Below, one piece after another: positions 35,913 through 42,802 of a stretch of 57,436 nt of DNA. The number at the start of each line of letters is the position of its first letter. Positions within the stretch are counted from its first letter, which is position 1. Origin of the DNA: a virus. The notes below the pieces were generated by a model. The model had not been told where the DNA came from and ran no database searches. It saw nothing but the letters and a program-made list of their open reading frames with translations. The stretch lies in the IMG/VR virus record IMGVR_UViG_3300019458_000039, positions 1 to 57,436 of that record; one strand, given 5' to 3'. A program made the position numbers and the translations under genes.

Positions 35913-37787
35913 ATGAAAAAAACGAAGAATAAGGTCCGTTCCAAGAAAGTCAAAGCCGCAAAGAGTAAGAAAACTATCGTTAAGCGTGTCGTAAAATCAG
36001 CTACTCCACGTAAACCCAAACTCACCAAAAAACAAAAACTAAAACAAGAGGGTCTCTCGTACTACCATCGTAAAAAGCAAGAGCAAAAACGAGCTGTACG
36101 TAAAGCGCGACGCGAAGAACGGAAAAAACTGACAGCAGTTTTGAATCGACACACTCCTGCGGAGCCTGAAAAAGTCAAAGAAATCATTTACAAGGTTCCT
36201 GGTCCGGTTCGACCAAAGGTCAAAGCACTTCCACCACCGCCTGAACTTGTTCTTGAACGACCACCGCAAGTAGTTCCAAAAAACATCTACTTGAACAATA
36301 GAGACCTTCTTGCTGAAGTCAAACATAGCAAGAAAGATAAACAGATGACAAACAAACTAGCGCAAATGCTTCAGTTGCTATGTGCCAAGTATGCAAAGAA
36401 GGGCAATTTCGTTAATTACTGTGTTGATGGTGCCACACTAGCATTAACAAAAAGTGGTTGGAAAACACATCAACAAATGACAACAGACGATGAGATTCTT
36501 TCGTATAGTCTGGAAACACAACAGCTCGTATGGTCAAAAGTTCTTGAAGTCTTTCGAAGCGACTATTCAAACACAATGCACAAACTCTCAACACAAGGAC
36601 TTGACGCTCTCGTAACACCAAATCATAAGTTTGTTTCTATGGAACGTGGTTTGATTCCCGTTGAGGATATCATCTGCAATGAACACATCGTTTTAATGGG
36701 ACAACCGGTGGCAGATGGTAGGATTATCTATTCCGACAATGTTGTGGAGCTTGTAGGGTGGTGCATTACTGAAGGATACTACAGCACTAACTCTAAAAAG
36801 CGACACTCGATACAAATTTCCCAAAAACAGGGAGCCAAAGCTAACCAAATCCGCCAACTATTACAATCACTCGCTATTCCCCATAAGGAATATCTGAACA
36901 ATCAGGGGATTGTTCTCTTTAACTGTACAGGCACCTGGATATCAAAAATACATCAAACAATTGCTCCGTCCCGTGTACCTGCATGTGAATTTCTTTTAGA
37001 CCTTATTCAAACACAACGACTATTACTTATCAAAACTATGGTGGCTGGTGATGGGTGGATACGACCATCAGGAGGGATGTCATACGTCCAAAAGTCCCCC
37101 GAACATATTGACGCATTCCTAATGCTCTGTACGTTAGCGGGGCAGACCGTTTCTGTTACACCAATGACGTACAAAACACCCATTAGCAGAAAAAATCCCT
37201 GTGGTGGTGTTAGTGATGTACTCAGCGTGAACATTTATAGTGAACCAAAAACTACATGTCGTGCGGAGTGGATTGACTTTCACGGTGGAAAGCAAGCAGC
37301 CGGCGGTCGTAGGAACAACAAACCGAACCTCCCCACCGAGCAATACACCGGACAGATATGGTGCCCACGGACTGAGTATGGTACTTTTGTCGCTCGGCGT
37401 GGCAAGTATATCTACGTCACAGGGAATACATACAACGAGGATATGCAGGGATATGCAATGATGATGCTTGTTCGAACATGGAACAGTTTCGATCCTGCAA
37501 AAAGTAGCAATGCTTTCGCTTTCTTTACACAGTGCATCAAACACTCTTTCATTCAGTATCTAAACCAAGAGAAACGACAACGTGTTATTCGAGATCTGCT
37601 CATCATTGATCAAGGTCTCAATCCTTCTCATGGTTATGGTGAAGGTGAAGGCCGCGACGGAGATGATGATTTCCACCTCAATAAACAGATTGCAGATGCC
37701 CTCGAGCGATTACCAAAGGCCCCTGCGTCTGCGACAACCGTTGACAACCCTCCTGCGGAAGATGATAATCAACCACTGCAGTACTAA
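35913..37787 (+). CDS. 55: Late sigma factor gp55 with an in-frame intein
   Basis: The start is ATG 35913, downstream of the promoter and with AAAGGG upstream. The frame has 624 codons; removing the intein (residues 170-505) leaves 288, against 185 in T4 gp55. The conserved core spans IYLNNRDLLAEVKHSKKDK, MLQLLCAKYAKKGNFVNY, then after the intein TYNEDMQGYAMMMLVRTWNS and FFTQCIKHSFIQYLNQEKR, corresponding to the sigma region 2-like part that reads the late box. The first 100 residues are an unusual Lys/Arg-rich extension, probably disordered or DNA-binding. Together with gp45, gp55 would direct host RNA polymerase to the NNTAAATA boxes seen throughout this window. Confidence 0.92.
   Translation: MKKTKNKVRSKKVKAAKSKKTIVKRVVKSATPRKPKLTKKQKLKQEGLSYYHRKKQEQKRAVRKARREERKKLTAVLNRHTPAEPEKVKEIIYKVPGPVRPKVKALPPPPELVLERPPQVVPKNIYLNNRDLLAEVKHSKKDKQMTNKLAQMLQLLCAKYAKKGNFVNYCVDGATLALTKSGWKTHQQMTTDDEILSYSLETQQLVWSKVLEVFRSDYSNTMHKLSTQGLDALVTPNHKFVSMERGLIPVEDIICNEHIVLMGQPVADGRIIYSDNVVELVGWCITEGYYSTNSKKRHSIQISQKQGAKANQIRQLLQSLAIPHKEYLNNQGIVLFNCTGTWISKIHQTIAPSRVPACEFLLDLIQTQRLLLIKTMVAGDGWIRPSGGMSYVQKSPEHIDAFLMLCTLAGQTVSVTPMTYKTPISRKNPCGGVSDVLSVNIYSEPKTTCRAEWIDFHGGKQAAGGRRNNKPNLPTEQYTGQIWCPRTEYGTFVARRGKYIYVTGNTYNEDMQGYAMMMLVRTWNSFDPAKSSNAFAFFTQCIKHSFIQYLNQEKRQRVIRDLLIIDQGLNPSHGYGEGEGRDGDDDFHLNKQIADALERLPKAPASATTVDNPPAEDDNQPLQY
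36420..37427 (+). mobile_element. Intein in late sigma factor gp55, LAGLIDADG type
   Basis: A 336-residue insertion between NFVNY and TYNEDMQG. It begins with Cys (CVDGATLALTKSGWKT, block A), has VTPNHKFVSMERG (block B, with His), and two LAGLIDADG-like helices (ELVGWCITEGYY and LIKTMVAGDGW). It ends RGKYIYVTGN, with terminal Asn, a Gly in place of the usual His before it, and +1 Thr. The insertion interrupts the most conserved part of gp55. Confidence 0.93.
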
Positions 37788-37807
37788 GAAAAAGAAGATC
37801 AAGAAGA

Positions 37808-38863
37808 ATGACAAAAAAGCTGCGTAAGGGCAGCTTCGCAACCGACATTCACTTCGGGAAAAAAGCGAACTCACAACTGCACAATGAAGACTGTTTAAAG
37901 TTCATTGATTGGTTTTGTGAACAAGTCAAGGCCGATACAACAATTGACTACGTTGCTTTCCTGGGCGACTGGAATGAAAATCGAAGTGCCCTTAATATTG
38001 CAACACTAAACTACTCATATCAGGGAGCCAAGAAACTTAACAATCTTGGTCTCCCGGTTTTCTTTTGTGTTGGCAATCACGACCTATATCATCGCCACAC
38101 TCGAGAGGTTCACTCGGTCATTCCTTTTCAAGAATTCAACAATTTCAAAATCATCGATCAGCCTCTTATCGTGCCGGAGATTGGCGATGGTGCTCTTTTC
38201 AGCCCGTATATGTTCCATGATGAATACCCGTCCCTTACCGAGTATTTGAAGGTCCCATTCTGGGCTGGCCATTTTGAATTCCAGGGATTTGTCGTCACGG
38301 GGTACAATGTCAAAATGAATACCGGCCCAAATCCTCTGGACTTCAAAGGGCCAAAACATATCATTTCTGGACACTTCCATAAACGCCAAACGCAAGACAA
38401 TATTGTCTACATGGGCAATTGCTTCCCAATGGACTTCGGCGATGCTGGCGATTTGGAACGCGGTATGATGATCTACGACCACGAGACAGCAAAAATTACG
38501 TATAAGAACTGGAAAGAATGCCCCCGATATATCAAGACACGGCTTACAGACGTCCTTGACAAGACAGTTGTAATCACACCCGAAGCTAGGGTACGATGCG
38601 TGATGGACGTACCCATCTCATTCGAGGAAAGCACTTACCTTCGAGCCAAATTCATCGAGGATTATCACCTGCGTGAATTCATTACAGAGGAATCCGCGGA
38701 CATTGCCGAGGCGGTTGTTAATACAGAAACGTCAGTTGTTGTAAATGAAAACACCGAACTTGATACAGTTGATGAACTGGTCGTCGCAATGTTAAAAGAG
38801 ATCAAAAGCGAACACATTGAGAATGATATGCTTGTGGAACAATATAGGAAACTACAATCATGA
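37808..38863 (+). CDS. 47: Recombination nuclease subunit gp47 (SbcD/Mre11-type)
   Basis: A 351-residue protein, close to T4 gp47 (339). Calcineurin-like phosphoesterase motifs are in order: DIHFG (Asp13, His15), LGDWNEN (Asp54), VGNHD (about 89-92), and ISGHFHKR near residue 195. It forms the Mre11-Rad50-like complex with gp46 and resects DNA ends for recombination-dependent replication. It starts 20 bases after gp55, and its stop overlaps the NADAR gene by ATGA. The C-terminal 60 residues are acidic and Val/Glu-rich. Confidence 0.94.
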   Translation: MTKKLRKGSFATDIHFGKKANSQLHNEDCLKFIDWFCEQVKADTTIDYVAFLGDWNENRSALNIATLNYSYQGAKKLNNLGLPVFFCVGNHDLYHRHTREVHSVIPFQEFNNFKIIDQPLIVPEIGDGALFSPYMFHDEYPSLTEYLKVPFWAGHFEFQGFVVTGYNVKMNTGPNPLDFKGPKHIISGHFHKRQTQDNIVYMGNCFPMDFGDAGDLERGMMIYDHETAKITYKNWKECPRYIKTRLTDVLDKTVVITPEARVRCVMDVPISFEESTYLRAKFIEDYHLREFITEESADIAEAVVNTETSVVVNENTELDTVDELVVAMLKEIKSEHIENDMLVEQYRKLQS

Positions 38864-39318
38864 AACTCGACACAGATACCCACGTTTTCTTTTATGAACA
38901 AGAGTTTTATGTTCTATCAAACTTTTCTGCCTTTACACTTCAGTGGAAGGGCCACAGATTTGATACAAGCGAAGCTGCATATCATTGGGAGAAATTTCCA
39001 AACTATCCACACATCCAAGAGTTAATTTTGAAAGCTATTTCTGCACATGAAGCTTTCAAGATTGCCGAAAAACACAAAACATACTATCGACACGATTGGA
39101 ATGTTGTGAAAATTGACATCATGCGTGAGATCCTCCTTGCAAAAGCCCACCAACACGAATATGTTCGTCGAAAATTACTCGAAACGGGCGATCGTATTCT
39201 TGTTGAGGATAGCTGGCGAGATGATTTTTGGGGGTGGGGCAAGGACCAAAAAGGACAAAACAGGCTCGGCACGCTCTGGATGGAAGTGCGAGCCGAGATT
39301 CGAGCTGAGCATGATTGA
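38860..39318 (+). CDS. NADAR-domain protein (YbiA-like)
   Basis: A 152-residue single-domain protein. NADAR hallmarks are FYEQEFYVLSNFSAFTLQW, FDTSEAAYHWEKF, LLETGDRILVEDSWRDDFWG and GQNRLGTLWMEVRAEI. NADAR proteins act on ADP-ribose N-glycosides: YbiA on riboflavin-pathway intermediates, others by removing ADP-ribose from guanine bases. It overlaps gp47 by ATGA and gp46 by 8 bases, so all three are co-translated. The placement suggests a role on phage nucleic acid or NAD-linked damage, possibly reversing a host ADP-ribosylating toxin. Domain assignment is strong, role is inferred. Confidence 0.88.
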   Translation: MKLDTDTHVFFYEQEFYVLSNFSAFTLQWKGHRFDTSEAAYHWEKFPNYPHIQELILKAISAHEAFKIAEKHKTYYRHDWNVVKIDIMREILLAKAHQHEYVRRKLLETGDRILVEDSWRDDFWGWGKDQKGQNRLGTLWMEVRAEIRAEHD

Positions 39319-41062
39319 GTTCAAGACACTAACATTTCGAAACTTCCTGTCGTACGGCAACAATACAACGCTCTTTCAGTTGCAACGACCTGGAACGTCG
39401 CTCATTGTTGGAGAAAATCTAGACAACACAGCCGAAGGCAAAGGCTCAAATGGTGTCGGCAAGAGTGCAATCATCAACGCACTAACGTATGCTGTGTATG
39501 ACTTGCCTGTGTCCGACCTTGCCAAAGACGATCTAGTCAACAACATCAATAAAAAGAATATGGAAGTTGTTGTTGAATTTGTGATTCGAAAGAAGACGTA
39601 CAGGATACAACGCACAAGAAAAGCAAAAGCTGGTGCGGCTGGTAATACGGTCTACGTTTTTGAAGATGGAAAAGACATCACACCAGATAGTGCCAATGCT
39701 GCAAATGCATTGATTGCCAAGATTATTGGAATGCCTTACGAGCTATTCGTTCGTATTGTTGTGTTCTCCGCGTCTCACTTACCGTTTTTGAACTTGAAAA
39801 CAACCGAACAGACAGCAATCATCGAAGAATTGTTTGGGCTCACAGCTCTTTCACAGAAGGCCCTCACTTTAAAAGAGCTGATCAAAGATACCGAGAAGCG
39901 AATCGACGTTCAGCGAGCAAAGATTTCTGCTCAAGAACAGGAACAAACGCGACATGCTCAGCAAGTTGCTGGCTTACACCGCCACCTACTCACATGGGCT
40001 ACACAAAATAAAGACACAATTAAGGGATTGAAAGCAAAGCTAAAGCGTGTTGAGTCAGTAAACTTTGATGAGCAACGTGCTTTACAACAGAACCTAAAGG
40101 ACGTGAACGATCAATTAAATGCTACGTTGAATACTCAACGGGAATTGACAGCACATATTCGGACAATAACAACCAACCTCAAAGACACACAGCATGAAAT
40201 CATCCACCTGCGGGGTGAAACTTGCCCCCGATGTAAGCAACATTTTGCTGCTGGTCTCGATCAAGTTGATACCTATGAGAAGAAAGCCACGGGACTTGAG
40301 GATCAAATGCTAGCATTTGCTGATCAAAAGAAGCTAGTTGATGAGCAAGTAGTGAATTTTACACATGCTATAAAGGATGTAAAGAAGCAAATCACTGTTG
40401 ATAATCTCGATGAATTGCTTCTAATACGCCAAGAGAGCGCCAATATTCGTACCAAAATCGAACAACTAGAGCAGACACCGAATCCTCATCACAAGCCTTT
40501 GGAAGAACTACAGGCTGTTGTATTCGAAAGGATCGACTATGCAGATGTAAATGAGGCAACAAAACTGCTCGAACACCAGCAATTCCTGTTAAAACTGCTG
40601 ACCAAAAAGGATAGCTTTGTTCGCAAAACACTGTTGAATAAGAATATACCGTTCCTAAATGCACGTTTACAGCACTACCTGACCACTTTAGGCCTACCAC
40701 ATAAGGTCGAATTTACGCATGAAATGTCGGCGAAAATCACACAATTTGGTCGCGATCTGACCTTTGGAGGTCTCTCAAACGGGCAACAAGCACGTGTCAA
40801 CTTTGGTTTGGCATTAGCTTTCAAAGATGTCCTTCAAAATCTACATGAAAAAGTCAATGTTTGCATGTTGGATGAAGTATTGGATCATGGTCTTGATACG
40901 ATTGGCGTTCAAGCATCGGCTCGTTTGCTAAAAAGAAAGGCACGAGACGAAGGATTGTCGCTATATATCATATCACATAGAGATGAGATTGACCGAGCCT
41001 TTGACCACACTCTTACAGTCCAGTTTAGCAAGGGATTCTCATATATTGTGGAGGAAGTATGA
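39311..41062 (+). CDS. 46: Recombination nuclease ATPase gp46 (SbcC/Rad50-type)
   Basis: A 583-residue protein (T4 gp46 has 560). Start is ATG 39311 (MIEFKTLTFRNFLSYGNN); the frame is open further upstream but that part overlaps NADAR. The Walker A-type loop is KGSNGVGKSAIINAL. Two long coiled-coil arms flank a zinc hook CPRC (Cys305, Cys308). The ABC signature is FGGLSNGQQARVNFGL, Walker B is VCMLDEVLDHGLD, followed by IISHRDEID. It pairs with gp47 encoded just upstream. The stop overlaps the next gene by ATGA. Confidence 0.95.
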   Translation: MIEFKTLTFRNFLSYGNNTTLFQLQRPGTSLIVGENLDNTAEGKGSNGVGKSAIINALTYAVYDLPVSDLAKDDLVNNINKKNMEVVVEFVIRKKTYRIQRTRKAKAGAAGNTVYVFEDGKDITPDSANAANALIAKIIGMPYELFVRIVVFSASHLPFLNLKTTEQTAIIEELFGLTALSQKALTLKELIKDTEKRIDVQRAKISAQEQEQTRHAQQVAGLHRHLLTWATQNKDTIKGLKAKLKRVESVNFDEQRALQQNLKDVNDQLNATLNTQRELTAHIRTITTNLKDTQHEIIHLRGETCPRCKQHFAAGLDQVDTYEKKATGLEDQMLAFADQKKLVDEQVVNFTHAIKDVKKQITVDNLDELLLIRQESANIRTKIEQLEQTPNPHHKPLEELQAVVFERIDYADVNEATKLLEHQQFLLKLLTKKDSFVRKTLLNKNIPFLNARLQHYLTTLGLPHKVEFTHEMSAKITQFGRDLTFGGLSNGQQARVNFGLALAFKDVLQNLHEKVNVCMLDEVLDHGLDTIGVQASARLLKRKARDEGLSLYIISHRDEIDRAFDHTLTVQFSKGFSYIVEEV

Positions 41063-41358
41063 AGGTAGTACTAAAGAACACTGCAGAAGGTACAGACCAC
41101 CGAAATGTCTTTCGTAATCCGAAAGTCACGGAGGTTGAAATACGTTCAAAGACTACGTCGATCAACACTGCGAAACGAATTAGCGACCCATTTTTTGCCC
41201 TCCATATTAGTTCACTAACATTCCTAACCGAATATCGAGAGTGTATCAACTGGGACATGACGTTTACATATCACGGAATTACACGGTCAGAAGTGCTTCC
41301 TGTTCCTTCATCTAACATAATCGTTGAAAGCAATGGGGTTATGATTTTCAAGCCATAA
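41059..41358 (+). CDS. Uncharacterised protein after gp46
   Basis: A 99-residue protein whose ATG overlaps the gp46 stop. Beta-prone sequence with no recognised motif. Basic N-terminus (KVVLKNTAEGTDHRNVFRNP) and a hydrophobic C-terminus (VESNGVMIFKP). Its stop codon lies inside the next late promoter box. Last gene of the gp55 operon. Confidence 0.65.
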   Translation: MKVVLKNTAEGTDHRNVFRNPKVTEVEIRSKTTSINTAKRISDPFFALHISSLTFLTEYRECINWDMTFTYHGITRSEVLPVPSSNIIVESNGVMIFKP

Positions 41359-41361
41359 ATA
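41354..41361 (+). promoter_or_regulatory. T4-type late promoter box CATAAATA
   Basis: CATAAATA overlaps the upstream TAA stop and is followed by GGAGG 5-6 bases later. The late RNA would start almost at the ribosome site of the gene at 41380. Confidence 0.65.
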
Positions 41362-41379
41362 CGTCTGGAGGATGTATTC

Positions 41380-41703
41380 ATGCGTCTAAACAGCTTTCTC
41401 ACGGAACGATCCAACCCTGTATGGGACCTGCAACTTGCAACACTTGTCCACGATGCCATTGACTATCACGTCAAGAACCCAATGAGTGAAGCAGGAAAAT
41501 TGTTTCGAAACTACGTTGCCCCTATGCTTAGTTATGCACACCAACATCCAGCAGAAGTTGAATATCCAGACGATTTCCAGCTTGGTGTCAATATGGTTCG
41601 TTCATGTTTTCCAAACCCAGATGCTTCCACCCTAAAACGAGCTGTTGAACACCTCCACAAAGCGATGCCTTCTTATCACGAATCGCATCAGGGCCTCGTT
41701 TAA
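41380..41703 (+). CDS. Uncharacterised late protein, possible internal capsid protein
   Basis: A 107-residue protein with GGAGG 9 bases upstream and its own late box. The first nine residues, MRLNSFLTE, resemble the short capsid-targeting leaders of T4 internal proteins (about ten residues ending in an L/I-x-E cleavage site of the gp21 protease). The rest is mostly helical (HDAIDYHVKNPMSEAGKLFR, STLKRAVEHLHKAMPSYHES). No enzyme motif. Assignment as a packaged protein is inferred from the leader and late timing only. Confidence 0.68.
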   Translation: MRLNSFLTERSNPVWDLQLATLVHDAIDYHVKNPMSEAGKLFRNYVAPMLSYAHQHPAEVEYPDDFQLGVNMVRSCFPNPDASTLKRAVEHLHKAMPSYHESHQGLV

Positions 41704-41704
41704 G

Positions 41705-41731
41705 CGTAAATAGTCTCCATCAAACGGAGAC
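41705..41731 (+). promoter_or_regulatory. Late promoter overlapping a Shine-Dalgarno-masking hairpin of the resolvase gene
   Basis: The late box is CGTAAATA (41705-41712). GTCTCC (41713-41718) pairs perfectly with GGAGAC (41726-41731) over a 7-base loop. The right arm is the ribosome site of the ATG at 41736. A late RNA starting about 6 bases after the box (near 41718) would lose the left arm and expose GGAG. Read-through RNA would keep it masked. T4 gene 49, the resolvase of T4, is known to be controlled this way. Confidence 0.68.
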
Positions 41732-41735
41732 CCAT

Positions 41736-42305
41736 ATGACTTTTTACATGGGCATAGACCAGTCTTATACAAGCACTGGTGTTGTTGTTCTAAATCATGA
41801 TAAAGAAATTATCGCAACGCGCATCATTTCAACAGCTCCCGCTGATGGCGACGCGTTTCAACGCTCATGGTCAATAATCAATGAGATTCAAAATCTTGTT
41901 AAAATTTACGCTCCGGAAACAATTGGACTTGAGGGATTAGCTTATGCGAAGTTTGGAGACGCTACTCGCGATTTGGCTGGCCTTCAATTTGGAATCGTTC
42001 ATCGACTTCGTTTCGTGGATGATCAACACCTGGTAATCGTCACGCCGAATGAATTGAAAAAGTTCGGAAGCGGTAAAGGAAATGCCGATAAGAAAAAAAT
42101 GGTTGACAGCTTACCGAAAGCTGTGCTAAAATATTTCGAGGCTCAGGGGTATAAGAAGACCAAGGGCCTATATGATATAACAGACGCATATTGGATTGCT
42201 AGATACGTACTAGAAAAAACTAAAGTAAAACCAGCACCGACAGAAACTAAAGTAGTTATCCCTCCTAGAACCGAATCCTCGGAAAAAGTAGACCTGACAC
42301 GTTAA
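41736..42305 (+). CDS. ruvC: RuvC-family Holliday-junction resolvase
   Basis: A 189-residue protein with the RNase H-fold catalytic set in RuvC order and spacing: Asp8 (YMGIDQSYTSTG), Glu66 (IGLEGLAYAKFG), Asp147 and Asp150 (LYDITDAYW). It would cut branched DNA before packaging, replacing T4 endonuclease VII (gene 49). The C-terminal 30 residues are a Lys/Pro/Glu-rich tail. The ribosome site lies in a hairpin with an embedded late promoter. The gene directly follows a late gene and ends 260 bases before the convergent gp26/51 block. Confidence 0.9.
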   Translation: MTFYMGIDQSYTSTGVVVLNHDKEIIATRIISTAPADGDAFQRSWSIINEIQNLVKIYAPETIGLEGLAYAKFGDATRDLAGLQFGIVHRLRFVDDQHLVIVTPNELKKFGSGKGNADKKKMVDSLPKAVLKYFEAQGYKKTKGLYDITDAYWIARYVLEKTKVKPAPTETKVVIPPRTESSEKVDLTR

Positions 42306-42565
42306 AACAAATAACGATAAAAATAGAAACGCCCTCGCAAATACCCTTCTGGCGACTGAGTTAGCAGTAAATCCTTGGGAGCAGGCTACAACTCCATCTA
42401 CAGTAAGCATGTATTCTTCTCATGCCGTGAGGTTTATTCCAGTCAGCTACGATAATGCGGGGAAGCTACCTGATCTTCCGATTGGAATTAGATTAGAAAC
42501 AAAACAACGAGCGAGCAGACCGACGAACGAAGTGAGGAGGGACGCGAGTGAGTTCGCGAAGCGAA
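42306..42565 (+). other. Intergenic stretch with an open frame and a repetitive GC-rich patch
   Basis: After the ruvC stop the +1 frame is open from 42298 to 42618 and reads like protein (NPWEQATTPSTVSMYSSHAV, then DNAGKLPDLPIGIRLETK). It has no usable start before the ATG at 42409, which itself lacks a ribosome site. From about 42510 to 42565 a patch rich in CGAGCGAGC, GACGCGAG and TTCGCGAAGCG-like strings can form several small hairpins and may end transcription between convergent genes. It may be a gene remnant or a ruvC +1 extension. Confidence 0.4.
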
Positions 42566-42796
42566 TCAATAATTCTGGTGTAATTTGTCCTTTTCCTGCT
42601 CAAGGCGATCTTCAATAAATTCTTGCACGAGTCGGCGTTCAGCAGGCGTCATTGCTAACATATCATGATATTGAATGGCACCACGCATGAAATAGACGAG
42701 TTGAATAATTGATTTAATCAAGTTCCGTGCATCACCTTGTAACTCTTCGAATAAGCGCCGCTTTTCAGCTGGTGTACCAAATCGAAGAGTTAGATA
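42566..42796 (-). CDS. gp51-like C-terminal partner, read by -1 frameshift from the gp26-like gene
   Basis: A 76-codon stretch in the -1 frame relative to the gp26-like gene. It has no ATG and no well-placed start after the GGAGG at about 42825; the frame is open to a TTG at 42847, inside gp26. The product (DARNLIKSIIQLVYFMRGAI, then MLAMTPAERRLVQEFIEDRL) resembles the helical F-M-R-G-x(12)-P-x-E-R motif of short gp51-like proteins. It is best explained as the C-terminal part of a fused 341-residue product made by slippage at 42796-42802. Confidence 0.72.
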   Translation of the reverse strand, partial: YLTLRFGTPAEKRRLFEELQGDARNLIKSIIQLVYFMRGAIQYHDMLAMTPAERRLVQEFIEDRLEQEKDKLHQNY

Positions 42797-42802
42797 AAAA
42801 AA
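42740..42802 (-). promoter_or_regulatory. Programmed -1 ribosomal frameshift signal
   Basis: On the minus strand the gp26-like frame reads AGT TTT TTT ATC TAA. Seven Ts (42802-42796) form the canonical X-XXY-YYZ slippery heptamer, in the right phase for -1 slippage. Three bases later, TAACTCTTCGA (42792-42782) pairs perfectly with TCGAAGAGTTA (42750-42740) over a 31-base loop, an 11-bp stem that overlaps the zero-frame stop. Slippage enters the 76-codon downstream frame. Confidence 0.75.

Noticed and set aside
39113-39310. Upstream extension of gp46 to a start at 39113
   Set aside because: This part lies inside the NADAR frame, and the conserved SbcC N-terminus begins exactly at the ATG at 39311.
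42409-42618. Stand-alone 69-residue gene after ruvC
   Set aside because: There is no ribosome site and no promoter, and the same frame is open and coding-like upstream of the ATG. It was kept only as an unexplained open frame.
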